Shown here: positions 57,508 through 64,000 of the stretch, piece by piece
Position numbering within the stretch: the first letter of the stretch is position 1
How the letters are laid out: each line of letters starts with the position of its first letter
DNA from: Bordetella genomosp. 12
GTDB lineage: Bacteria > Pseudomonadota > Gammaproteobacteria > Burkholderiales > Burkholderiaceae_B
Direction: 5' to 3'
Assembly (NCBI RefSeq): GCF_002261355.1
Contig: NZ_NEVU01000003.1
Location: 1,612,001 to 1,676,000 of the forward strand
DNA: 64,000 nucleotides
Translations under genes and position numbers: made by a program
The notes under the pieces: generated by a model
What the model was told of the DNA's origin: nothing
Database searches by the model: none
Seen by the model: the letters and a program-made list of their open reading frames with translations, nothing else

Positions 57508-58584
57508 ATGGACCGTTCCCCTCCCCCTGCCTTGCGCGCAGCCGTTCTCGGCGCGGGCAGTTGGGGCACGGCCCTGGCTGCGGCGGCTGCCCGCCGCCAC
57601 CCCACCTTGTTGTGGGCACGCGATCCGGCCCAGGCCCAACAGCTGCAGGCCCGGCGCGAAAATACCCGTTATCTGCCTGACGTGGCACTGCCTGCCGCGT
57701 TGGACATCAGCGCCGAACTCGACCACGCCCTGGATTTTCTGGGCCCGGATCCCGATGCGGCGCTCATCATCCTGGGCGTGCCGGTCGCCGGCATGAGCGG
57801 CATCATGGCCGAGCTCGCCCGGCGCCTGCCCGCGCGCGGGATGGCCCGTACCCCCATCGTCTGGACCTGCAAAGGCTTTGAGACCGAGACCGCCCGGCTG
57901 CCGCACGAGATCGCGCACCAGGCCGCCGCCAGCCTACAGGGGCTGGCCTGCGGCGTGCTGTCCGGCCCCTCTTTTGCCCGCGAAGTCGCCCAGGGCCTGC
58001 CCGTGGCGCTCACGGTAGCCAGCGACGATCCACGCGTCACCCGCGCGACCACCAGCGCCCTGCACGGCGGCGCGGTCCGCGTCTATGCCAGCCAGGATGT
58101 GGTCGGCGTCGAAGTCGGCGGTGCGCTCAAGAACGTCATCGCCGTGGCTTGCGGGATCTCCGACGGCCTGGCGCTGGGCACCAATGCCCGTGCCGCCCTC
58201 ATCACCCGAGGCCTGGCCGAAATGGCCCGCTTTGGCGCGGCGCTGGGCGCGCGCGCCGAGACCTTCGCCGGCCTGACCGGGCTGGGGGATCTGGTGCTGA
58301 CGGCCACCGGCGAACTCTCGCGCAACCGCCGCGTAGGCCTGGAAATCGGCGCGGGCCGCAAGCTCGCCGACATCCTGGCCAGCGGCGTGACCGCCGAGGG
58401 GGTGCGCTGCGCACGTGCGGCCCTGGAGCGGGCCCGCGCTTTGGACGTCGAATTACCCATTACGGAAGCCGTGTGCGCCGTGCTGTTCGACGGCGTGGCG
58501 CCCATGACTGCTGTGTCGGCCCTGCTGGCCCGCGAAGCGCGCCAAGAGGGCCCGGGCCCTTGCCACAAGGAACCCAGCTCCTGA
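57508..58584 (+). CDS. gpsA: NAD(P)-dependent glycerol-3-phosphate dehydrogenase
   Basis: A 358-residue enzyme making glycerol 3-phosphate for phospholipids. The dinucleotide motif [14 protein letters not shown] is at residues 11-24, the catalytic lysine in [18 protein letters not shown] near 193-210, and [23 protein letters not shown] near 255-277. It closes the rhodanese-grxC-secB-gpsA cluster. Its end is typical, with a short basic tail. Confidence 0.95.
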   Translation: MDRSPPPALRAAVLGAGSWGTALAAAAARRHPTLLWARDPAQAQQLQARRENTRYLPDVALPAALDISAELDHALDFLGPDPDAALIILGVPVAGMSGIMAELARRLPARGMARTPIVWTCKGFETETARLPHEIAHQAAASLQGLACGVLSGPSFAREVAQGLPVALTVASDDPRVTRATTSALHGGAVRVYASQDVVGVEVGGALKNVIAVACGISDGLALGTNARAALITRGLAEMARFGAALGARAETFAGLTGLGDLVLTATGELSRNRRVGLEIGAGRKLADILASGVTAEGVRCARAALERARALDVELPITEAVCAVLFDGVAPMTAVSALLAREARQEGPGPCHKEPSS

Positions 58585-58644
58585 GACGGAGCGTTTTGCC
58601 CCCCATCCGCGCTTACACAACAAGAAACCCGAGGAGAGCCTTCC

Positions 58645-59628
58645 ATGTCTTTCGCACGCCTGTTCGCCCGCCTGCGCGGCGCTCTGGGGCTGGCCAGCGT
58701 CCTGCTGCCGCTGGCGGCGCACGCCGCCTGGCCCGAGCGCCCCATTCATCTGGTGGTGCCCTTCCCGCCCGGTTCGTCGCCCGACCTGCTGGCCCGTACC
58801 ATCGCCGAACCGTTGTCGCAGGCATTGCAGCAATCCATCGTGGTGGACAACAAGCCCGGCGCCGGCGGCAATATCGGCACGCGCATGGTCGCCCAGGCCA
58901 AGCCGGATGGCTACACCCTGCTCTACACCATCAATGGCCCGCTGGTCACCGCCCCCACGCTGTACAAGCGGACCCTGGGCTACGACCCGCTGACGGATCT
59001 CGCGCCCATCACCCTGGTGGCCACCAGCCCCAATGTGCTGACCGTGCCCGCCAACCTGGGCGTGAACACGGTGCAGGAGTTCGTGGCGCTGGCCAAGACC
59101 CGCGCCGGCACGCTGAACTACGGCTCGGTCGGGCCGGGCAGCTCGGCCCACCTCGCCATGGAGATGTTCAAACAGGAAGCCAAGATCGATCTCACGCAGA
59201 TCCCCTACGCGGGCTTTCCGCAGATCATCTCGGCCATCATCGGCGGCGATGTGCAAGCGGGCTTCATGGTGCCCGCCATTGCGATGCCGCAGGTCAAGGA
59301 CGGGCGCGTCAAGGCGTTGGCCATCACCAGCCTGCAACCCAGCGAAGCCCTGCCCGGCATTCCGACCATGGCCTCGCAGGGCTATCCGGGCTTTGAGGCC
59401 ATTTCCTGGAACGCGATCCTCGCTCCCGCCGGCACGCCCACGCCCATCATCGAGCAGCTCAACAGCGAGCTGGCCCGCATCATCGGCAGCGAGGCCGTGC
59501 GCAAGCAGATGCTGCTGCAATACTTCACGCCCGCGCCGTCCACCCCCCAGGCGCTGACGCAGCGCATGCGCGAAGAAAAGACGCGCTGGGACCGCGTCAT
59601 CCAGAACCTGAACCTCTCTCTGGATTGA
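58645..59628 (+). CDS. Bug-family periplasmic binding protein (TctC type)
   Basis: A 327-residue protein with a signal peptide ending near AHAAW (residue 30), then WPERPIHLVVPFPPGSSPD and VDNKPGAGGNIG, the usual Bug signatures. GAGGAG stands before the ATG. It is the third Bug protein in the window, lies 60 bases after gpsA and has no transporter or enzyme neighbours, so its ligand is unknown. Followed by a strong hairpin and the convergent trmL gene. Confidence 0.9.
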   Translation: MSFARLFARLRGALGLASVLLPLAAHAAWPERPIHLVVPFPPGSSPDLLARTIAEPLSQALQQSIVVDNKPGAGGNIGTRMVAQAKPDGYTLLYTINGPLVTAPTLYKRTLGYDPLTDLAPITLVATSPNVLTVPANLGVNTVQEFVALAKTRAGTLNYGSVGPGSSAHLAMEMFKQEAKIDLTQIPYAGFPQIISAIIGGDVQAGFMVPAIAMPQVKDGRVKALAITSLQPSEALPGIPTMASQGYPGFEAISWNAILAPAGTPTPIIEQLNSELARIIGSEAVRKQMLLQYFTPAPSTPQALTQRMREEKTRWDRVIQNLNLSLD

Positions 59629-59634
59629 GGCTCT

Positions 59635-59654
59635 GCGGGGCCGCGCGGCCCCGC
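59635..59654. terminator. Hairpin between convergent bug and trmL genes
   Basis: GCGGGGCC and GGCCCCGC form a perfect 8-base stem with loop GCGC, six bases after the bug stop and just before the trmL stop. No T-run, so a weak or bidirectional terminator. Confidence 0.5.
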
Positions 59655-59657
59655 GGC

Positions 59658-60128
59658 TCATTCTCCGCCGGCGTAATCCTGCTGGCGCCAGGCCTCGAAC
59701 ACCGTGACGGCCACGGCATTGGACAGATTGAGACTGCGCTGCCCGGGCCGCATGGGCAGGCGCAGCCGCTGCGCCGGCGCAAACAGCGCCACATGCTCGT
59801 CGGACAGGCCGGCCGTTTCCCGGCCGAACACAAAGACGTCGCCCGGCTGAAAATGCATGCCGGCGGCGCTGCGCGCGCCCTGAGTGGTCATGGCAAAGCG
59901 GCGTTCGAGCGGCGCACCCGTGGCGGCGAGCGCCGTGGGCAGGTCGTCATGCACCTGCATGGGCTGCCATTCGTGATAGTCCAGCCCCGCCCGGCGCAGC
60001 CGGGCATCATCCAACGCAAAACCCAGCGGCCGCACCAGATGCAGTTGCGCGCCGGTATTGGCGCAAAGCCGGATGGCGTTGCCCGTATTGGGCGGGATTT
60101 CGGGGCAGACGAGGATGACGTGGAACAT
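59658..60128 (-). CDS. trmL: tRNA (cytidine/uridine-34 2'-O)-methyltransferase
   Basis: A 156-residue SPOUT methyltransferase starting MFHVILVCPEIPPNTGNAIRLCAN. The knot region with the FVFGRETAGLSD segment (near residue 95) and SLNLSNAVAVTVFEA (near 130) binds S-adenosylmethionine. It modifies the wobble position of tRNA-Leu. The start at 60128 fits the conserved N-terminus. Convergent with the bug gene. Confidence 0.93.
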   Translation of the reverse strand: MFHVILVCPEIPPNTGNAIRLCANTGAQLHLVRPLGFALDDARLRRAGLDYHEWQPMQVHDDLPTALAATGAPLERRFAMTTQGARSAAGMHFQPGDVFVFGRETAGLSDEHVALFAPAQRLRLPMRPGQRSLNLSNAVAVTVFEAWRQQDYAGGE

Positions 60129-60155
60129 GATGACGGAAAGGGCGCCGTGCGGCAT

Positions 60156-60905
60156 TCAGACGGTATTGTGCCAGCCCGGCGCCGGGGTGCGCGCCGCGGC
60201 CAGCACGCCGACGCAGCGCGCGCCGGCCCGTCTGAGAGCCACAGCGGCAGCATGCGCCGTCGCACCGGTCGTCACGACATCGTCGACCAGCACGACATCC
60301 CGGCCGGCCAGGCAGGCATCGGCCTGGAACAGCCCCCGCAGGCCGCGCCAGCGGGCGCGGCGCCCCAGGCCCCGTTGCTGAACCCGCTGCCGCGTGCGGC
60401 GCAAACCCAGGCGGCATAGCGGCAGCCCCTGGCACTGCGCCACAACGCTGGCCAGTTCGGCGGCGGGATTGAATCCACGCCGCCGCAGCGCCGCGGCCGA
60501 GGCGGGCACGGGCACCAGCACCACCTGAGCGGCGACGGCCTGCCGGCGCCAGGCGCTGGCCATCAACGCGCCCAGCGCGCGCGCCAGCGCCAAGCGCCCT
60601 TGCCCCTTGAAAACCTGCACCAGCGCATCGCCAGGAAAGGCGTAGTCAAACGCCGCCACGCACCGGCCGATGCGCGGCCGACGCCTCAGGCAGGCAGCGC
60701 ACCAAGGACCGCCTGCGCCCGGCAGACGCGCCGCGCACACCGGGCAGCGGGCTGCCGGCCCACGCATGGAGGCGGTGACATCGCGCAGGCAGGCGCGGCA
60801 CAGGCATCCGCCTCTGGCCGGGCCGGCGCACAGCGGGCAGGCCGCGGGCCAACGCCAGGACGGCCGGCAGGGCTTCATACGGGGGACGGATAGTGGATGG
60901 GCCAT
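60156..60905 (-). CDS. comF: ComF family phosphoribosyltransferase-like protein
   Basis: A 249-residue protein. Zinc-finger-like cysteine pairs CPLC, CRAC, CPVC and CAAC lie in the first 90 residues, and a phosphoribosyltransferase fold ends with VVLVDDVVTTGATAHA near 205, the PRPP loop. ComF proteins assist DNA uptake or are of unknown function. An ATG at 60878 is an alternative start. It is divergent from the methyltransferase gene. Confidence 0.85.
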   Translation of the reverse strand: MAHPLSVPRMKPCRPSWRWPAACPLCAGPARGGCLCRACLRDVTASMRGPAARCPVCAARLPGAGGPWCAACLRRRPRIGRCVAAFDYAFPGDALVQVFKGQGRLALARALGALMASAWRRQAVAAQVVLVPVPASAAALRRRGFNPAAELASVVAQCQGLPLCRLGLRRTRQRVQQRGLGRRARWRGLRGLFQADACLAGRDVVLVDDVVTTGATAHAAAVALRRAGARCVGVLAAARTPAPGWHNTV

Positions 60906-60979
60906 AATGTGGGCGGCGAACGCGGAAGTCCGCCATCTCAACATACCGGCGCGCGCTTGCCGCACGTCACTGCACGCCT

Positions 60980-61906
60980 ATGTCCCAGCCAACCTCTCTG
61001 CCCGACCTGCCCATCAATCCCCTGGACGTCAGCCGCCAGTTCGCCCGGCGCGGCGACCTGTCCGAGGCGCAGTTTCTCTATGGGGAGATCGCCACGCGCA
61101 TGATGGGACGGCTGGGCTATATCCGGCTGCAGCCGCAATCCCTGCTCGACGCCGGTTGCGGGGCGGGCGATAACCTGCCCCTGCTGCGCGAACGCTATCC
61201 GCAGGCGGCCTATACCGGCCTGGACCATTGCGCGCCGCTACTGGCCATTGCCCGCCAGCGCTTTCAGCCGGCCGGGCTGTCGGCCTTGATGGGCAAACTC
61301 ACCGGCCGCGGCAAACCCGCAACCCAGTTCGTGCAGGCCGATCTGGCGCAGACCGGCCTGGCTCCCGAGTCGCTCGACCTGGTCTGGTCCAACCTGGCCT
61401 TGCATTGGCATCCGGCGCCGCACGCCGTCCTGGCGGAGTGGCGCCGCATTTTGCGCACCGGCAGCCTGGCCATGTTCTCCTGTCTGGGGCCGGCCACGCT
61501 GAAAGAGCTGCGCAGCGCCCTGGAAGCGGCCGGGCTGCGCACGGCGACGCCGGCCTTCGTGGACATGCATGACTTTGGGGATCTGCTGGTGGAAAACGGC
61601 TTCGCCGATCCCGTCATGGACCAGGAAATCCTGACCCTGACCTACGCCACGCCCGACAAACTGCTGCAGGACGTCCGTGCGCTGGGCGGCAATCCGGCCC
61701 GGGGACGGCGTGCTGGCCTGACGGCCAGAGCCTGGCGCGACCGCCTGTGCGCCGCGCTGGAGGCGCAACGCGGCGCGGACGGCCGGATCTCGCTGACGAT
61801 CGAAGTGGCGTACGGGCACGCCTGGCGGGCCGCCACGCATCGCGCGGCCCCCGGCGAAACCCGCCTGTCGGTCAGCGCCATCGGTGGACGGCGCGCCGGC
61901 AGTTAA
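60980..61906 (+). CDS. BioC-like S-adenosylmethionine-dependent methyltransferase
   Basis: A 308-residue class I methyltransferase. Motif I LLDAGCGAGDNLPLLRERYP lies near residue 54, YTGLDHCAPLLAIARQRF near 80, LDLVWSNLALHWHPAPHAVLAEWRRIL near 133 and the C-terminal domain as in BioC. If it is BioC, it methylates malonyl-ACP to start biotin synthesis, but no bio genes are adjacent, so other substrates are possible. Divergent from comF; its end is three bases from the convergent ligase gene. Confidence 0.75.
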   Translation: MSQPTSLPDLPINPLDVSRQFARRGDLSEAQFLYGEIATRMMGRLGYIRLQPQSLLDAGCGAGDNLPLLRERYPQAAYTGLDHCAPLLAIARQRFQPAGLSALMGKLTGRGKPATQFVQADLAQTGLAPESLDLVWSNLALHWHPAPHAVLAEWRRILRTGSLAMFSCLGPATLKELRSALEAAGLRTATPAFVDMHDFGDLLVENGFADPVMDQEILTLTYATPDKLLQDVRALGGNPARGRRAGLTARAWRDRLCAALEAQRGADGRISLTIEVAYGHAWRAATHRAAPGETRLSVSAIGGRRAGS

Positions 61907-61909
61907 GCC

Positions 61910-63142
61910 TCAGTGCAGGCGGTCCGGCCACATCGTGGCAGGATCGGTGGGCGCCATCGCTGAGCCGACCGGCTCGGAGGTGGCGCGGATACGGCGGCGC
62001 AAGGCATCCGCCGGGCGCGGCAGCTCGGCCTGTTCGCCACGGAAGACGTCGGTCATGGCCTCGACCATGGCCGGCAACTCGCGGCTGCGGTGGAACTGAC
62101 TGCGCAACCAGCGCGCGTCATTGCCGCCGCGCAAGACCTCGTCGCGCAGGGAATGCAGGATGTCCGCCGTGCCCAGTTCCTCGGCCACCGGCGCCAGGCG
62201 CTCGAACAACTGCTTCATGTGATCCGAAAGGCGCACACGCTGGCCCTCGGCCGTGACATAGCTGCCATGCAATCCGAAGCGGCACGCCTGGAAGTGATTG
62301 CTGCGGTAAGCCAGCCAGGCCTTGGTAGGCGGGGCCGGTTCGCGGCTCAGCAGCACGGCCAATGCCTGGGCAAAAGCGCCCAGCTGGCAGGCCCGCTCGA
62401 CGGTCAGCGGCGTGTCGCAGACGCGGATCTCCACCGTGCCGAACTCGGGCTTGGGCCGAATATCCCAGTAAAGATCCTTGATGCTTTCGGCCAGGCCGCT
62501 TTCGCGCAGCTCCGCCAGATGCGCCTCGAAGCGGTACCAATCACTCACGTCCGGCGGCATGTGGCCGGCCAGCGGGAAGCTGTTGACGGCATTGAGCCGG
62601 GCGCAGGAAAACAGCGTATCCACACCCTCGCGATAGGGGGAGGAGGCCGACAGCGCGATGAAATGCGGCACATAGGGCGACAGCCCATGGACCAGCTTTA
62701 CCGCTGCGTCGCCCGAGGTCACGCCCAAGTGGATATGCTGGCCGAAGACGGTGAACTGGCGGGCCAGATAACCGTACATTTCGGCCAGGTACTGAAAGCG
62801 CGGCGTATCGGAGATGGAGCGTTCCTGCCAGCGCATGAAAGGATGGGTGCCGCCGCCGCTGACGCCCACACCGACGGCGTCCGCCGCCTCGCACAGGGCA
62901 TCGCGCATCTCGCGCATTTCCGCCAGCAGGCCGGCCGGGTGCTCATGTACCGAAGAATTCAGCTCGATCATCGAGCGGGTGATTTCAGGTTTGACGCGGT
63001 CGGCCACGGGGTGGTTGGCCAGTTGCGCGAGCAGCTCATCGGAAGCCGCCGTCAGATCGAAGCTTGCCGTGTCGATCAGTTGGAGTTCCAGTTCAATGCC
63101 CAAGGTATTGGGGGAAGAGGAAACGAACGGGATTTGTTCCAT
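61910..63142 (-). CDS. Carboxylate-amine ligase of the YbdK / glutamate-cysteine ligase 2 family
   Basis: A 410-residue enzyme starting [24 protein letters not shown], where GIELELQ is the ATP-metal strand of glutamate-cysteine ligase type 2. Further family segments are [19 protein letters not shown] near 65, [11 protein letters not shown] near 108, and [17 protein letters not shown] near 148. It links glutamate to an amine in a glutathione-like reaction; the natural product is uncertain for YbdK proteins. The frame is open upstream but not conserved, so 63142 was chosen. Confidence 0.85.
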   Translation of the reverse strand: MEQIPFVSSSPNTLGIELELQLIDTASFDLTAASDELLAQLANHPVADRVKPEITRSMIELNSSVHEHPAGLLAEMREMRDALCEAADAVGVGVSGGGTHPFMRWQERSISDTPRFQYLAEMYGYLARQFTVFGQHIHLGVTSGDAAVKLVHGLSPYVPHFIALSASSPYREGVDTLFSCARLNAVNSFPLAGHMPPDVSDWYRFEAHLAELRESGLAESIKDLYWDIRPKPEFGTVEIRVCDTPLTVERACQLGAFAQALAVLLSREPAPPTKAWLAYRSNHFQACRFGLHGSYVTAEGQRVRLSDHMKQLFERLAPVAEELGTADILHSLRDEVLRGGNDARWLRSQFHRSRELPAMVEAMTDVFRGEQAELPRPADALRRRIRATSEPVGSAMAPTDPATMWPDRLH

Positions 63143-63527
63143 CTCCGGCTCCTTGTGATTGCTGTTGAGGGATGCGCCGTTTGACCTTGAAGCCCGGATG
63201 CTGCCCGGGGGGTGCGTGACGGCATCTAGTGATTGCATGATAGCCGCGAGTTTGTGGCAAAAAGATTGAAATTCGTGACATTTATCGGCGTTATCGCCAC
63301 ATCACGCAAATCGCTCTAAGAGGTGCGTGATAGCAAGCACTCACACTCAAGTATTGACGCGGCCTGCCCGGGTGCGCGGACCGCAGAGCCGCGCCAGCAT
63401 TGGCTGAAAACCGGCACAGGGAAAACCCGAGGCAGCGTTTTTTCCGGGGCAAAATGGGGGTTACAAAACCCCGTGGCGGTAAGCGTTTGCCGCTGGTTAC
63501 GAAGCTGACAAGACCCGCGGCGGGCCC
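63143..63527. other. Intergenic region between the ligase and trkH genes
   Basis: About 385 bases with the ligase promoter at the left end. Open frames are short and lack ribosome sites. A small hairpin GGGGTT/AACCCC (63457-63472) is the only structure; no repeats or RNA gene are apparent. Confidence 0.45.
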
Positions 63528-64000
63528 TTATTTCCGCCAGAACCAGGGGGTGAAAAGCACCAGCACCGTCAGCAATTCCAGGCGCCCGATGAGCATGGCG
63601 AAGGTGCAGATCCAGACCTGAAAATCGCTCAGCACCGCATAGTGGCCCATGGGGCCCAACACGCCCAGGCCCGGCCCGGTGTTGTTGATCATGGCCATGA
63701 CGGCCGAAAACGCCGTGGTCAGATCCAGGCCCGACAGCAAGAGCAAACTGCTCAAGACGCCTACCGAGAGGCCGTAGACCAGCATGAACGCCAGCACGGA
63801 GAACATCACGCGCTGATCGACGATGCGGCTGCCTATCCGCACCGGGCTGACGGCGTGCGGATGCAGCATGGTGACGAGCTCATTGCGAGCCTGCTTGATC
63901 AGCAGGATCACCCGGATCATTTTGATGCCCCCGCCGGTGGAACCGGCCGAGGTGGCAAAGGCCGACAGCAGAAGCATGGTCAGCGGCGCAAACAAAGGCC
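63528..64000 (-). CDS. trkH: TrkH potassium channel subunit, 5' end outside window
   Basis: The last 157 codons of a TrkH-type membrane protein; the frame runs off the right edge. The filter-like motif SAGSTGGGIKMIRVILLIK is near the left of the visible part, and later INNTGPGLGVLGPMGHYAVL and IGRLELLTVLVLFTPWFWR, the conserved C-terminus. TrkH forms the potassium pathway with TrkA. TrkA is not in the window. Confidence 0.9.
   Translation of the reverse strand, partial: PLFAPLTMLLLSAFATSAGSTGGGIKMIRVILLIKQARNELVTMLHPHAVSPVRIGSRIVDQRVMFSVLAFMLVYGLSVGVLSSLLLLSGLDLTTAFSAVMAMINNTGPGLGVLGPMGHYAVLSDFQVWICTFAMLIGRLELLTVLVLFTPWFWRK

Overview
The window looks like a chromosome segment from a GC-rich betaproteobacterium of the Alcaligenaceae (Bordetella/Achromobacter type). 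This is inferred from three Bug-type (tripartite tricarboxylate family) periplasmic binding proteins, betaproteobacterial-type housekeeping gene order (polyprenyl synthase next to rplU-rpmA-obgE-proB; gpmA-envC-ctpA-moeB; rhodanese-grxC-secB-gpsA), an ECF sigma/FecR/TonB-receptor iron cassette and strong GC bias at third codon positions. There is no phage, IS element or CRISPR array; the window is mostly ordinary chromosome with several accessory catabolic and transport islands.

Layout. (1) 1-5541: sulfur-scavenging island: a rhodanese cut off by the window edge, a divergent flavin-dependent (LLM class) monooxygenase, and an SsuCBA-like ABC importer for an organosulfur or related compound. 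(2) 6051-10286: a Fur-box-preceded iron-uptake cassette (FecI-like sigma, FecR-like anti-sigma, STN-type TonB siderophore receptor) closed by a strong hairpin. (3) 10377-17625: a tripartite RND efflux operon (adaptor plus two RND pumps, MdtABC/MuxABC type) with a possible second Fur site in front of it. (4) 17653-19961: metallophosphoesterase and convergent SulP anion transporter. (5) 20200-28350: a TetR regulator divergent from an eight-gene operon, most junctions overlapping by 1-4 bases: alpha/beta hydrolase, Bug protein, aryl-acid AMP ligase, VOC protein with a His-His-Glu triad, an unknown 85-residue protein, a salicyloyl-CoA-5-hydroxylase-like flavoprotein, a 4HBT thioesterase and a maleate isomerase. 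Together they suggest CoA-dependent breakdown of an aromatic acid through a gentisate-like intermediate to maleate and fumarate. (6) 29162-36717: a second catabolic operon: GMC oxidoreductase, aldehyde dehydrogenase, MFS carrier, lactonase-like amidohydrolase, Bug protein, with a convergent LysR regulator.

(7) 36718-37731: a gene-poor stretch with a (GGTCTA)n hexanucleotide repeat, a possible gene remnant, and tRNA-Pro(CGG). (8) 37795-42115: core genes ispB, rplU-rpmA (with a consensus sigma-70 promoter), obgE and proB. (9) 42138-44500: small regulators, including a response regulator that lacks its phospho-acceptor Asp and a tandem pair of XRE repressors, then a lipoprotein carrying a stand-alone SecD P1-head domain. 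(10) 44640-46708: TPP riboswitch and thiC. (11) 46747-51330: small membrane protein, NhaR-type LysR regulator, TerC transporter, GlcD-type flavoprotein dehydrogenase and its FadR-type regulator. (12) 51406-59628: the moeB-ctpA-envC-gpmA operon and the divergent rhodanese-grxC-secB-gpsA-bug run. (13) 59658-64000: trmL, comF, a BioC-like methyltransferase, a carboxylate-amine ligase (YbdK type) and the C-terminal part of a TrkH potassium channel cut by the window end.

The most original element is the aromatic-acid operon of region 5: its enzyme set is readable, but the ring-cleavage step appears to be assigned to a VOC protein rather than a cupin gentisate dioxygenase, and a conserved-looking 85-residue protein of unknown role is embedded in it. 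All functional statements come from reading motifs in the sequence plus family knowledge; no database search was run.
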